Positions 7,871-15,339 of a DNA stretch of 18,587 nt are shown here, in pieces (the first letter of the stretch is position 1; each line of letters begins with the position of its first letter). Source of the DNA: Thermoflexus sp035573655 (GTDB lineage: Bacteria > Chloroflexota > Anaerolineae > Thermoflexales > Thermoflexaceae). A program made the translations under genes and the position numbers. Below the pieces are notes generated by a model. That model had not been told where the DNA came from. It saw nothing but the letters and a program-made list of their open reading frames with translations, and searched no databases. The stretch is taken from contig DATMAC010000304.1 in assembly GCA_035573655.1 (NCBI GenBank), forward strand, positions 1 to 18,587, given 5' to 3'.

Positions 7871-7915
7871 TTTGAGGGCGGGCCGGGCACTGAAGGCACC
7901 CGGCTCGCCCTCAAA
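7871..7915. repeat. Intergenic hairpin element, copy D
   Basis: Arms 7871-7890 and 7896-7915 form a nearly complete 20-bp stem with loop TGAAG. The 3' arm contains CCCGGCTCGCCC followed by TCAAA, matching copy A (CCCGGCTCGCCC then CTAAA at 6259-6275). No U-run follows. It is probably a dispersed intergenic repeat of the same family. Confidence 0.5.
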
Positions 7916-8143
7916 AGGCCCCCAGGAGAAAACCGCCTATATCCCGATCGGCGCTGCGTGAGAACAGCTGAATCGTTACACCCTGTTTTGCTTAGATCGA
8001 AGCCTGCAGCTGGTAACTATGCTGAGAAGCGAACAGGTCCCTTCCTCTGGGGGCATGCACTAAGGCGCTCTGCGTCGAAGGCCCATCCTCTATTCGGAGG
8101 GGAGGAGCCCGCATCGTTTCTTAGCCGTCCATTTGGGTTACTG

Positions 8144-8650
8144 TCAGTGTCTGGATTGGCGACGTCGATGACGAGCGATCAGGAATGCCACTAGGGCCAG
8201 TCCCCCCGCGGCGACCGGCCCGATGAGGCTCCACCCAGTCTCCGGAAGGCGTCCAGTAGCAGCTAACGGATAGCTCCCTCCTCTTGGTCCTGGCTCGGGA
8301 TTAGGGCCCGGCGGCGGAGCATCTCCCCCTTCTGAAGTGGGGGAAGGCATGGGGGAAACCGTAGGGGAAGGGGTAAATGTTTCGGTCGGGGTGGGCGTTG
8401 GAGTGCTGGCAGCCGGTGGGGTGGAGGTCCCAGTGGCTGTCGCGGTCACCGTTGGCGTTTCAGTGGGTGTTCCCACTGGCGTCGGTGTCGACGTGGGCGT
8501 AGGAGACGCCACCGGCGTCGCGGTCGGCGTCGGCGGCGGTGTGGGCGTGGGGCCGGGCGGTGGGAATTGCGCGCCAGCCCGGCTGCTCAGGCTCAATGCG
8601 AGCAATAACCCGATCCCCCATCTCAGGATGTTCCGGACGCTTCTTCGCAT
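8144..8650 (-). CDS. Small Pro-Thr-rich surface protein with LPETG sorting signal
   Basis: This 168-residue protein has a signal peptide (1-27: basic start, hydrophobic core, SRAGA end). A low-complexity Pro/Thr/Ser stalk runs from 29 to about 125 (TPTPTPTETFTPSPT and similar). The C-terminus is a complete sortase sorting signal: LPETG (135-139), a hydrophobic helix (141-159) and a basic tail (ARHRRRQSRH). It is therefore predicted to be exported and covalently anchored or membrane-held, the stalk perhaps spacing it from the cell or carrying O-glycans. The ATG at 8650 has GAGG 6 nt upstream; the in-frame ATG at 8671 has no ribosome site. It has its own likely promoter (8804-8830). No sortase is in the window, and there is no recognisable functional domain. 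Confidence 0.75.
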   Translation of the reverse strand: MRRSVRNILRWGIGLLLALSLSSRAGAQFPPPGPTPTPPPTPTATPVASPTPTSTPTPVGTPTETPTVTATATGTSTPPAASTPTPTPTETFTPSPTVSPMPSPTSEGGDAPPPGPNPEPGPRGGSYPLAATGRLPETGWSLIGPVAAGGLALVAFLIARHRRRQSRH

Positions 8651-8695
8651 TAGTTTCCTCACTGCGTTCATGGCAGAGGCATTACGCCGTGCAGT

Positions 8696-8742
8696 TTTCT
8701 TAGGGGCTGGGGCCGCCGAAGGCGGCCCCAGCCCCTAAGAAA
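8696..8742. repeat. Perfect 22-bp inverted repeat, copy C, in the LPETG gene leader
   Basis: Arms 8696-8717 and 8721-8742 are perfect reverse complements with loop GAA. The outer part reads TTTCTTAGGGGC and GCCCCTAAGAAA. On the plus strand it is followed by TTTTTCTCC, giving a terminator-like look. On the minus strand, where the gene lies, no U-run follows, so it would be a very stable leader hairpin 45 nt before the start codon. The TTAGGGGC/GCCCCTAA ends and trailing TTTCTCC resemble copies A and B. Confidence 0.7.
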
Positions 8743-8803
8743 TTTTTCTCCTAGTAGTGAGTGAGCGCCTGGGAACTCTGCCCCCCATCGAATCTCATGG
8801 CGA

Positions 8804-8830
8804 ATTATAGCACAGATGTGACGATCCCAA
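8804..8830 (-). promoter_or_regulatory. Extended -10 promoter for the LPETG gene
   Basis: On the minus strand TGCTATAAT (8812-8804) is a perfect extended -10 element. A poor -35-like TTGGGA (8830-8825) lies 15 nt upstream. Transcription would start near 8797 and give a leader of about 145 nt containing the perfect hairpin. The rest of 8831-8999, between here and the Kelch gene stop, holds only an imperfect CTTCCCTCC/GGGAGGGAG dyad. Confidence 0.55.
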
Positions 8831-8999
8831 TCATGCGCTTGCTTGGACCGCCGGCCTTTTAGAGACATCCGGTGGAGAAGGACCCGGCTTCCCTCCGCCC
8901 TTAGGACAGCAGGGAGGGAGTGGGAAACCCATCAGGGGTTGGGGCCCTGCTTGGAGTCGGGCACCGGAATGGCTGTTGTGAATGACCCCCAAGATCCCT

Positions 9000-11900
9000 C
9001 TACCAGTTGCGAAGCACCAGCGGAAGGAACACCCGAAAGCCCGCGATCCATACCTCCGGCGTGGCGTTATTGTCTTCGTTCGTTTCCATCACGCAGCCTC
9101 GCGCCGAATCGCCATAGCCGGGGATAGGCACATCTATAACAGCCCCCAGTGTGGAGATGGGTTCGGTGGTGGAGATGGTGAGGGTGAAAGGAACGGTCAC
9201 GCTTTCCCCGGGCTTTAATTGACGTGAAGGAAGTCCGAGATAATCCGATGCGGCCTCTTTCCCGTTGATCTTAAACCCCACCAGCACCCACCATGGCGCA
9301 CATCCTAGGGTGCCGCTCAGCGGCCGGGCGGTGCCCGGCCCGACGTTGGTCATGATAAGGGTGAAGGTGATCGCCTTGGTGATCCCGCGATCTTCATACT
9401 GAACGGAGTTAGGGAGGATGGTTCCCACCAAATCAGGGCCCAGAAGGTCCGTCCGATCGCGGGCTTCAAAGTGATCCGCTAGCGGGAACCCGGCGCCGCC
9501 CGCGGAGCGGACCTCCACGGTGTTCGTGAACGCCACCACGTCGGAGATATTCGCGCTGATGTCGATCTGGGCGTCGCGGGTCAAGCTCACCACTGCGCGA
9601 GGGCCCAGCGTCAATCCCATGGTCACCCACTGAGCGAGATCCGGCGCCTCGGGGAAAACGATCCACGGCCATCCGATTAGGGTGTCGGTGATCCATACAT
9701 CGGTCACTGTCACCCAGCCGGTGTTGGTGAGGGTGATGGTGTAGCGGAGGATCTCGCCGATATCGGCATGGGCTTTCTCATCGGTCTTGGAAACCTCGAT
9801 CGTATACGGCTGGCGCACCAGATGGGTGATGGTCCCGATCGGAAGCGGAACGGCTCCGGAGAAGGACGCCGTGGCCGTCAGCAATGTCCCATCGGCGATG
9901 TACATTGGATCCGTGATCCGCACGGAGAGGGTCAGGGCAGCAGAGGTGTTCGGGTCTACCGAACCAACCGTCCATCGGATCATTGGCCAGGCATCCGTGA
10001 TCACCGAACCGGCCGATGCCTGGATCGCTCCGATCATGACCGGGATCGGCATATGCCCGGAGATCTCCACGTTTGTCGCCGACAGATCAGCCGGGTTGGT
10101 GATGCGCACGGTATAGGTGATCCAGGACCCCGGAAGCACGATGCTCCCTTCAGGAGGCGATGTGCTCAGGGAACCAGTAAGCGCCGCGATGGGGTGTCTG
10201 GTCGTGTTGCTGCGCAGCAATCCGAACTCGTCCGTTTGAAGCGTGGCCTGATTTTGAACCTCGCCGGACGGGGCGCTCACCGTCACCGCGAAGGTGAACG
10301 TGAGGACCTGCCCTTGGGTGAGAGCGTCGATCTCTCCCACCAATCCGTTGGCGGAGACGGTCAACAAAAGCCCCGGCGAGGCGCTGGCGGACTCCGGCAC
10401 ATAGACCGTTCCGGATGGGAAAGTATCCTCTAGGCGGACCCCGTGGAGGGTCGCGCCGCTGTCGTTGGTCAACGTCACCGTGTAGGTAATGCGCTCGCCG
10501 GGCCGCACGGACGTGTCACTCGGTGGGGTTGAGGATTTCACGAAGCTGGGCGGTTGATCCGGCATTTCATAGAGCAGGTCCGCGTTCAGCAGGAACGGCG
10601 CGGTGAGGGGATTGGAGGTGCTCATGGTCAGCTCATATTGCAGAGCTTGCACGTAGGCCTGAATCGGGATGGAGACGGTGAGCTCGCCGGTGGAGGTGAT
10701 CGACATCCACTCGCTCCAGTCGTTCCACGGGAAGCCGTCCTGGGGTTGGGTGCGGTAGCGAACCGAGATATCCGTGGAGTCGGGGCGCAGCAGGTGAAGG
10801 CGCAACGCCACCATGAGCCGCCGGCGGTCCAGCCGGAACGGCGGCGCGACGTAACGGCCGCTGGAGACGAAGAGCCCCAGCCCATCCGCACCGAGGCGGC
10901 CGGCGTTGATGTGGGTGAGGGGGACATCTTGATTTTGGATCCGGCCTCGCCCGCCGATCACATAGACCCAGCCATCCGGCAACACCACCATGGCATGGGC
11001 GCTGCGGGGGGGCGTGATCAGGCTGGTCGCCGTCCAGGTGATGACTCCCCCACCCTCCGCGGTGACCCCGGCCCGCACATCCTGGCTGGGGTCGCTCAGG
11101 TTGCTCTGCAACCCGCCGCTGGTGAGCAGCAGGCCGTTGTAACCGATGGCCGCCAGCTCCACCAGGTTGTTGTCTAAGGAGGCCGTCCGGGTGAACGGTC
11201 CCTGGAGCGTGCCTGGGCCGAGGGGCGCAAACCATACCTCATACAGCGGAATGCCTGTGGGCTGCGTCATCCCGCCGATCACGTAGAGGTATCCCTGCTC
11301 CGCGATCGCGGCGTGCCGGTACAGCGGGTAAGGGAGCGTCCACGTGAGGGAGGTCCATCCGGTGATCGCCCCGGTGGCCGGGTCGGGATGCGCCACATAG
11401 ATCGTGGAAGTGATCTGGAGGTTCGCGTCGATGCCCCCCAGGACGTAGATCCAGCCGTCCCACGCGGCCACCGCCATCTGTGCCAGGCCGATGGGAAGAG
11501 GAGCCGTGGGGGTGAACGGGGAAAGCGCGCCGTCGGGGTTCACCCGGGCGTAGGCAACGTGGGGCTGAGCCACCTCAAAATCGATGGATGGCTCTCTCTG
11601 CCCACCGATGACATACAGGAAATCCCCTACCAGGACCGCGCCCCCGTAAGCGGTCCCCTTGGTGAAGATCGTTGTGAGATTGGTGGAGAGGGTAGACCAG
11701 GGCGTGAGGTTGTGATCGCTGAGGACATGGGCCGATTGGATGATGGTGGCGGTGATGGCGCTGGGATAGTTCGGATGGTTCAGCCCACCGATGACGTAAA
11801 TGCGGCCGTTGGTGTAAACGGCGGAGTGGCCCCAGCGAGGCGTGAGGCCAGCTGTCACCACGGTGGTGATCCATTCCCCGGAAAGCCCGGCCCGCAGCAA

Positions 11901-12098
11901 CGAGACCGCCCCGTCGCCTACATCCGCCAGGCCGGTGCGGAGGAACTCTCCGTTGTTGAAGTCGGCCAAGGTCGTCTGGGAGACCGTGATCACCCCGGCC
12001 TCAGCCCGGCGGCTCATCGCCAGCCACAGGGCCAGAAGCCCTAGGCCGGCAATCCCTAGAGCCAGTCCAACCCGGCGCCAACTTTTCGGAACAGCCAT
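9000..12098 (-). CDS. Secreted Kelch-propeller, DUF11 and CARDB-like repeat protein
   Basis: A 1032-residue exported protein. Residues 1-35 form a signal peptide or anchor (basic start, hydrophobic 10-28, SRRAEAG). Residues about 85-415 form a Kelch-type beta-propeller; five blades carry YVIGG or YVLGG (near 101, 162, 218, 272, 379) and one has LLTSGG (about 325). A beta-rich region follows (420-515). Then come three DUF11-like repeats, each with the TYTVTLTN type of strand (about 525-640, 645-765, 768-865). A CARDB-like domain (about 888-1015) contains TNVGPGTA and METNEDNNA. The chain ends in FRVFLPLVLRNW. The ATG at 12098 has AGGAG 5 nt upstream; the GTG at 12104 lies too close to it. It follows a TadG-like gene by 113 nt, so it may be a pilus-associated adhesin; no enzymatic residues are evident. 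Confidence 0.85.
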   Translation of the reverse strand: MAVPKSWRRVGLALGIAGLGLLALWLAMSRRAEAGVITVSQTTLADFNNGEFLRTGLADVGDGAVSLLRAGLSGEWITTVVTAGLTPRWGHSAVYTNGRIYVIGGLNHPNYPSAITATIIQSAHVLSDHNLTPWSTLSTNLTTIFTKGTAYGGAVLVGDFLYVIGGQREPSIDFEVAQPHVAYARVNPDGALSPFTPTAPLPIGLAQMAVAAWDGWIYVLGGIDANLQITSTIYVAHPDPATGAITGWTSLTWTLPYPLYRHAAIAEQGYLYVIGGMTQPTGIPLYEVWFAPLGPGTLQGPFTRTASLDNNLVELAAIGYNGLLLTSGGLQSNLSDPSQDVRAGVTAEGGGVITWTATSLITPPRSAHAMVVLPDGWVYVIGGRGRIQNQDVPLTHINAGRLGADGLGLFVSSGRYVAPPFRLDRRRLMVALRLHLLRPDSTDISVRYRTQPQDGFPWNDWSEWMSITSTGELTVSIPIQAYVQALQYELTMSTSNPLTAPFLLNADLLYEMPDQPPSFVKSSTPPSDTSVRPGERITYTVTLTNDSGATLHGVRLEDTFPSGTVYVPESASASPGLLLTVSANGLVGEIDALTQGQVLTFTFAVTVSAPSGEVQNQATLQTDEFGLLRSNTTRHPIAALTGSLSTSPPEGSIVLPGSWITYTVRITNPADLSATNVEISGHMPIPVMIGAIQASAGSVITDAWPMIRWTVGSVDPNTSAALTLSVRITDPMYIADGTLLTATASFSGAVPLPIGTITHLVRQPYTIEVSKTDEKAHADIGEILRYTITLTNTGWVTVTDVWITDTLIGWPWIVFPEAPDLAQWVTMGLTLGPRAVVSLTRDAQIDISANISDVVAFTNTVEVRSAGGAGFPLADHFEARDRTDLLGPDLVGTILPNSVQYEDRGITKAITFTLIMTNVGPGTARPLSGTLGCAPWWVLVGFKINGKEAASDYLGLPSRQLKPGESVTVPFTLTISTTEPISTLGAVIDVPIPGYGDSARGCVMETNEDNNATPEVWIAGFRVFLPLVLRNW

Positions 12099-12173
12099 GT
12101 TCACTCCTAGGGTGTTTGTTGTGGGAACGGTGCGGGTTGCTTAGGAGACCGATCGCCTGAGGACGATCAACAA

Positions 12174-12202
12174 GGGGGAGACATGGCTGCCATGTCTCCC
12201 CC
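12174..12202 (-). terminator. Hairpin between the TadG-like gene and the Kelch gene
   Basis: A perfect 13-bp stem, GGGGGAGACATGG with CCATGTCTCCCCC around CTG, begins 9 nt after the TadG-like stop codon. The minus strand continues TTGTTGATC, a poor U-run, so it may only reduce transcription or protect the upstream message while the Kelch gene is still read. Confidence 0.5.
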
Positions 12203-12211
12203 GGAGAGTGC

Positions 12212-13528
12212 CTATTTGAACAAGAAGAGCCGCGGCGGCGTGGAGGGACAGACATCGTCATTATAAGTCAGCTGGAAGCTCGCTCCGGAGACATCTACTT
12301 CATATCCAAAGATCGCGCCGCTCCCTGTGAAGCCACGAGCACCAGAAAGGTTCACCTTCCCATTGGGGGCGTAGATCAATCCTTCCCATGTAATCTCAGC
12401 GTATGAGAGCTGGATCGCCCCGTTGGTGGTGTTATTGGAGGTGGAGAAGAAAAGCAGCTGACCTTTCCCGTCCGGCTCCCGATAGAACCCCTTGAAATAG
12501 GCCCGGTCGTTGTTCGAACTGGTAGACTTGATCGTCCCGTTGGTGACGATGGTGATGGTGACCGTGCCCCCGCCTTGGATGGTGACGTCACCGTTGTGGA
12601 CGACATATAGGCCGTCGCACAGCTTATAAGAGCTGCCGCTGTTGGTCCCCGGGGAGGGGCATAGGCCGCTGGATTTCAGGGTGATGGATCCATTGAAATA
12701 ATAGCGTCGGCTGGCGTCCACCTGATTCCATTTCGAGCCGCCCGGCAGGAAGTCTTCATAGCGATAGAACTCGGGCATCGGGATGTATCCGCCCTGTTGC
12801 GTGGTGTTACATGTCCCGTTCCCCTTTTTCTCGGTCACATAGTCGCAGATCCCGTTGATATACATTTGTTGGCTGATGTTGATATCTGCGTTGGAGTGGA
12901 TGTTCCCATTGACCACGCCGGCCTGCCCCCCACCGGTCGCCTTGAGCACGTTCTGTTGGCAGTTGCTGCCGGAGCATCCGGCGAAGATGGCCCATCCGTT
13001 GCAGGAGATCGGCGGCTGGTAAACAGCGGTGGCCTCGGCGCTCACCCGCAGGTTGGCCTGGCCGATGACCCGGGCGACGAAGGCGGAGAAGGGGTTCCAG
13101 GCGACCACTCGGATGCCCTTCACCTCCTTCGTCCCGATCTTGGCGGGGACGAACCCGCCCCCGACGGGACCGAGGACGTTGCCATCGGCGTCTGTATAGA
13201 AGACCTGGACGTTCCCGTTATAGGCGTTCCCCGGTGTGCTGTCAGTGTCCGGGAGGTTATGGGCCTCCACAGCGGTGTTCACTGCCCGTAATAAGGCGGC
13301 CTCCGGGCATCCATAGCCGTGGGGGTTGGTGCACCATGGTCTTGGATCCCACAGGAAGCGGGCACCGGCGAGGGCTCCCGCATCCGCCCCGTTCTGGGCC
13401 CGTCGGCGCTGCCCGTAGGCGTTGCTGCCGTCAAGGGCTAAGGCCGTGAGCGCCAACAGCCCAACCAGCGCAATGGCGATCAGCACCAGCGCTTGTCCAC
13501 GATCCCTCAAGGTGTTCTTCATCCGCAT
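12212..13528 (-). CDS. TadG-like Tad-domain protein with C-terminal extracellular domain
   Basis: This 438-residue protein has a Tad N-terminal domain. A basic start and RGQALVLIAIALVGLLALTALALDG (split here as RGQALVLIAIAL, 10-21, and VGLLALTALALDG, 22-34) form the helix, followed by the family's NGADAGALAGA (46-56). Residues 57-170 are beta-rich and end in VSAEATAVYQP. From about 176 there is a separate extracellular domain, rich in Asn, Ser, Gly and Cys, with NGNIHSNADINISQ (207-220), GDVTIQGGGTVTITIVTNG and LIYAPNGKVNLSG (385-395). This resembles parallel-beta domains seen in PilX-like or polymer-forming proteins. There is no VWA domain, unlike the plus-strand TadG. The ATG at 13528 has GGGAGG 5 nt upstream. 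It follows a TadE gene by 51 nt and probably shares its transcript. Likely a pilus-associated or anchored surface protein; function not known. Confidence 0.8.
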   Translation of the reverse strand: MRMKNTLRDRGQALVLIAIALVGLLALTALALDGSNAYGQRRRAQNGADAGALAGARFLWDPRPWCTNPHGYGCPEAALLRAVNTAVEAHNLPDTDSTPGNAYNGNVQVFYTDADGNVLGPVGGGFVPAKIGTKEVKGIRVVAWNPFSAFVARVIGQANLRVSAEATAVYQPPISCNGWAIFAGCSGSNCQQNVLKATGGGQAGVVNGNIHSNADINISQQMYINGICDYVTEKKGNGTCNTTQQGGYIPMPEFYRYEDFLPGGSKWNQVDASRRYYFNGSITLKSSGLCPSPGTNSGSSYKLCDGLYVVHNGDVTIQGGGTVTITIVTNGTIKSTSSNNDRAYFKGFYREPDGKGQLLFFSTSNNTTNGAIQLSYAEITWEGLIYAPNGKVNLSGARGFTGSGAIFGYEVDVSGASFQLTYNDDVCPSTPPRLFLFK

Positions 13529-13579
13529 CGTAGCCTCCCGTTCCAGGAGAAAGCGTTCTGGATCGATTGATAACGGGCC

Positions 13580-14065
13580 CTATGGACAACTGTCGGATCC
13601 GTTGTTCAGAGCCTGTTGCACCGCATAGGCCCGGAGGATCACCTCCGACCCGAATATCCCGCTCATGACGGGCGTGATCATCGTGAAGGAGTAAGCGGTC
13701 GAAACGGTGATCGGTGTACCGAAGCAGATTTGGTTCGGATCGTTCGGTGTGATCACGATGGTCACCCGGTAGGGATCCAGGGGGGTCCCTGGGGTTTGCC
13801 GGATCGCGATAAATGTGCGGTCGTAGGCGTTGTTGGGGGTCGCGCACGAGGGCCCATTCGCCGCGCTGAGGCATCGCGGGTTCATCGCCGCATACAATGC
13901 CCCTTCGCCCGCGGCGTCCTGGATCGCTACCCACGCCATATACATTCGTCCCAGATCCAGGACCCCGGTGAGCAGCAAGAGCAACATAGTAGCGGCCAGG
14001 GCGAACTCCACCAGGCTCTGGCCGCGCCGAGCGCCTTGGATGAGAGAATCCCGTTTTCCTTGCAT
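13580..14065 (-). CDS. TadE-like pseudopilin (second of the minus-strand pair)
   Basis: This 161-residue protein has a pilin-like N-terminus: a short basic leader ending RRG, then QSLVEFALAATMLLLLLTG. Gly15 with Glu20 gives the G|xxxxE site used by Tad prepilin peptidases on TadE and TadF. The membrane helix covers about 20-37, followed by DLGRMYMAWVAIQDAAGEGALYAA, the usual TadE continuation. The rest is a periplasmic or outside domain with Cys near 65, 74 and the C-terminus. The ATG at 14065 is chosen; a GTG directly before it (14068) is equally placed for the upstream GGGG. The ribosome site is weak. Expected role: minor pilin needed for pilus assembly, not the main subunit. Confidence 0.85.
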   Translation of the reverse strand: MQGKRDSLIQGARRGQSLVEFALAATMLLLLLTGVLDLGRMYMAWVAIQDAAGEGALYAAMNPRCLSAANGPSCATPNNAYDRTFIAIRQTPGTPLDPYRVTIVITPNDPNQICFGTPITVSTAYSFTMITPVMSGIFGSEVILRAYAVQQALNNGSDSCP

Positions 14066-14132
14066 CACATGATTCCCCGCGGAAATCTTTACTCGAAGTC
14101 GGGCGCTGGGATACTCGTGAATCAGCAGGCCA

Positions 14133-14678
14133 TTACGGCTTAGGCATCGCGATCCCGCTGATCGGGACCACCGAGCGCATCCCGGCGAAGCGCAGCGGAA
14201 GATTCGAGATGAAGGGCCGAATCAAAGGGGTCGCCGCGCTCACTTGGGATTGGACTTCCACATATACTTGATCGTTCAACTCCAACACCTGGGTTGGCAG
14301 CCGAGACCGAGCGGGATCGGAGGAACAGACGCCGATGATCGTAGCGTTGCCGCTCCCAGGATCCGGCCGCAGGTATTCCACGGTGATGGTCACTTGGGTC
14401 CGGGGCGTCAGGACCAGCGTTCCATACGCTCGGTTTAGCACCTCATTGCATTCGGATGCCGTCACCTTTCCTCGATCCGCGTCATTGCTTCGGTGGATGG
14501 TCACCGCCGCGGCCCGCAGGGCCTCCCGGGCGGCGTTGGCGGTTTCAGTGTAGATGAACAACAAACGCCCAAATTCCATAATCCCAAGCATGAACAGCAG
14601 CAACATGGGAAGAACCAATGCGAATTCTGTCAGAGTTTGGCCGCTTCGGCGTTGCGGGGAGCGAATCCATTGGATCAT
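14133..14678 (-). CDS. TadE-like pseudopilin (first of the minus-strand pair)
   Basis: This 181-residue protein starts with a basic leader ending RRSG, followed by QTLTEFALVLPMLLLFMLG. Gly13 and Glu18 form the G|xxxxE prepilin site. The helix (about 17-36) runs into MEFGRLLFIYTETANAAREALRAAA, which matches TadE closely. Cys77 and Cys118 could form a disulfide. The ATG at 14678 is preferred: GAGGT lies about 10 nt upstream. The ORF can be extended to an ATG at 14699, which has no ribosome site. It is the first gene of the minus-strand accessory set (TadE, TadE, TadG-like, Kelch) with gaps of 67, 51 and 113 nt. The promoter is unclear; TTGCTT and TAAGAT about 18 nt apart near 14720-14752 are weak candidates. 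Confidence 0.87.
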   Translation of the reverse strand: MIQWIRSPQRRSGQTLTEFALVLPMLLLFMLGIMEFGRLLFIYTETANAAREALRAAAVTIHRSNDADRGKVTASECNEVLNRAYGTLVLTPRTQVTITVEYLRPDPGSGNATIIGVCSSDPARSRLPTQVLELNDQVYVEVQSQVSAATPLIRPFISNLPLRFAGMRSVVPISGIAMPKP

Positions 14679-14875
14679 CGGATAAGCTACCTCGAACATG
14701 GGTAAGAGTTTTCATACCTCATCTTAAAGAACCGTTTTTTCCCTAAGCAAGGTTACGTGTACTTTTTTCCTGGTGTTGTGATTTCGGGAACATGCGGCGG
14801 AAAGGCGATCTGCCTTCCTCTCCCCGATCCCTCCGTAGCACCCTGAGGATTAGGAGCGACACCGGTGGTCGTCTG

Positions 14876-14992
14876 CTAGGGGCTTTGGGGGTGGAGCGGT
14901 GCGCTAAAGGCGCGCCGATCCACCTATATTTTTCTCCCTCTCCCTACGGCCCGAAGGGCGTAGGGAAGGAGGATCAAGGAGGGAGGTAGGAC
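14876..14992. repeat. Intergenic two-hairpin element, copy B
   Basis: It begins CTAGGGGC, then GGTGGAGCGGTGCGC (14890-14904) pairs with GCGCGCCGATCCACC (14910-14924) with one mismatch and one wobble. TTTTTCTCCCTC follows, then a second hairpin, CCCTACGGCCC with GGGCGTAGGG around GAA (14942-14965), and GGAGGATCAAGGAGGGAGG. The order of parts matches copy A (6231-6360) although the stems differ, as expected for a family under compensating change. Confidence 0.55.
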
Positions 14993-15120
14993 CTTTCCGC
15001 CTCGTCTCGTGGGTTCCGAACGGCGTCACTCCTGTGAGATTGGGCTGCTTTGTCGCAAAGACAAAAAGTGTGTGGAGGAAAATTTGAGATAGGTTGTAAG
15101 CCGAACCGTTAGGGAAGAGT

Positions 15121-15161
15121 TCTGAGGAGGTGGGCCGTGTACGCGGCCCACCCCTCACAGA
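15121..15161. other. Long imperfect palindrome upstream of the plus-strand promoter
   Basis: The 24-bp core at 15129-15152 is self-complementary except for one G-T pair set, centred on GTAC, and flanks TCTGAGGA and CCTCACAGA extend it. It lies 38 nt upstream of the -35 box, so it could be a regulator site or a terminator of upstream antisense transcription. No U-run follows. Confidence 0.45.
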
Positions 15162-15198
15162 AAGCTCACGGGCTGCCTTTGTTCGCAACAGAGCAGAT

Positions 15199-15226
15199 TT
15201 GACAGGCAATCGCATGTGTGTACAAT
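15199..15226 (+). promoter_or_regulatory. Near-consensus sigma-70 promoter of the plus-strand TadE/TadG operon
   Basis: TTGACA (15199-15204) is a perfect -35 box and TACAAT (15221-15226) is one base off the -10 consensus, with a 16-nt spacer. The start would be near 15233, giving a leader of about 107 nt before the ATG at 15340. Confidence 0.75.
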
Positions 15227-15339
15227 GGTTATTGGATTGTGGTTAGATATATAAAACCGCTGATCTCTCTTTCTAGGATACGGCCTATCCAGGAACGGGT
15301 GAGCGAGGGGTGTGGCTTCCGAAATGAAAGGAGTTCGCC

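Larger units (their letters stand above)
7496..8143. other. 648-nt gene-free gap between cpaB and the LPETG gene
   Basis: No credible gene is found on either strand, and in particular no short Flp pilin-like ORF. The gap contains an AT-rich possible promoter/operator at 7718-7750 and a hairpin repeat at 7871-7915. I see nothing in 7500-7717 beyond the cpaB leader, and nothing I can name in 7930-8143. Confidence 0.6.
14679..15339. other. Divergent 661-nt control region between two TadE gene sets
   Basis: No gene is visible on either strand. In order it holds the leader of the minus-strand TadE gene, a two-hairpin repeat (14876-14992), a long hairpin (15121-15161), a strong plus-strand promoter (15199-15226) and a leader of about 107 nt. 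Both accessory operons are probably controlled from here. Confidence 0.65.

Noticed and set aside
7496..8143. Missing small Flp pilin gene in the largest left-hand gap
   Set aside because: I looked for a 50-70 residue frame with a Glu-Tyr prepilin site and a hydrophobic helix on both strands and found none.
7958..8194. Short plus-strand frame before the LPETG gene
   Set aside because: No ribosome site, no recognisable features, and it runs antisense into the end of the LPETG gene.
8337..8738. Plus-strand Gly-Val-rich frame opposite the LPETG protein
   Set aside because: It is the antisense of the Pro-Thr stalk. The minus strand has signal peptide, LPETG and basic tail.
10554..12044. Plus-strand open frames (10554-11177, 11313-12044) opposite the Kelch gene
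   Set aside because: They arise from codon bias of the GC-rich Kelch gene. The minus strand shows signal peptide, Kelch and DUF11 repeats, while these frames show only low-complexity Gly/Arg/Asp sequence.
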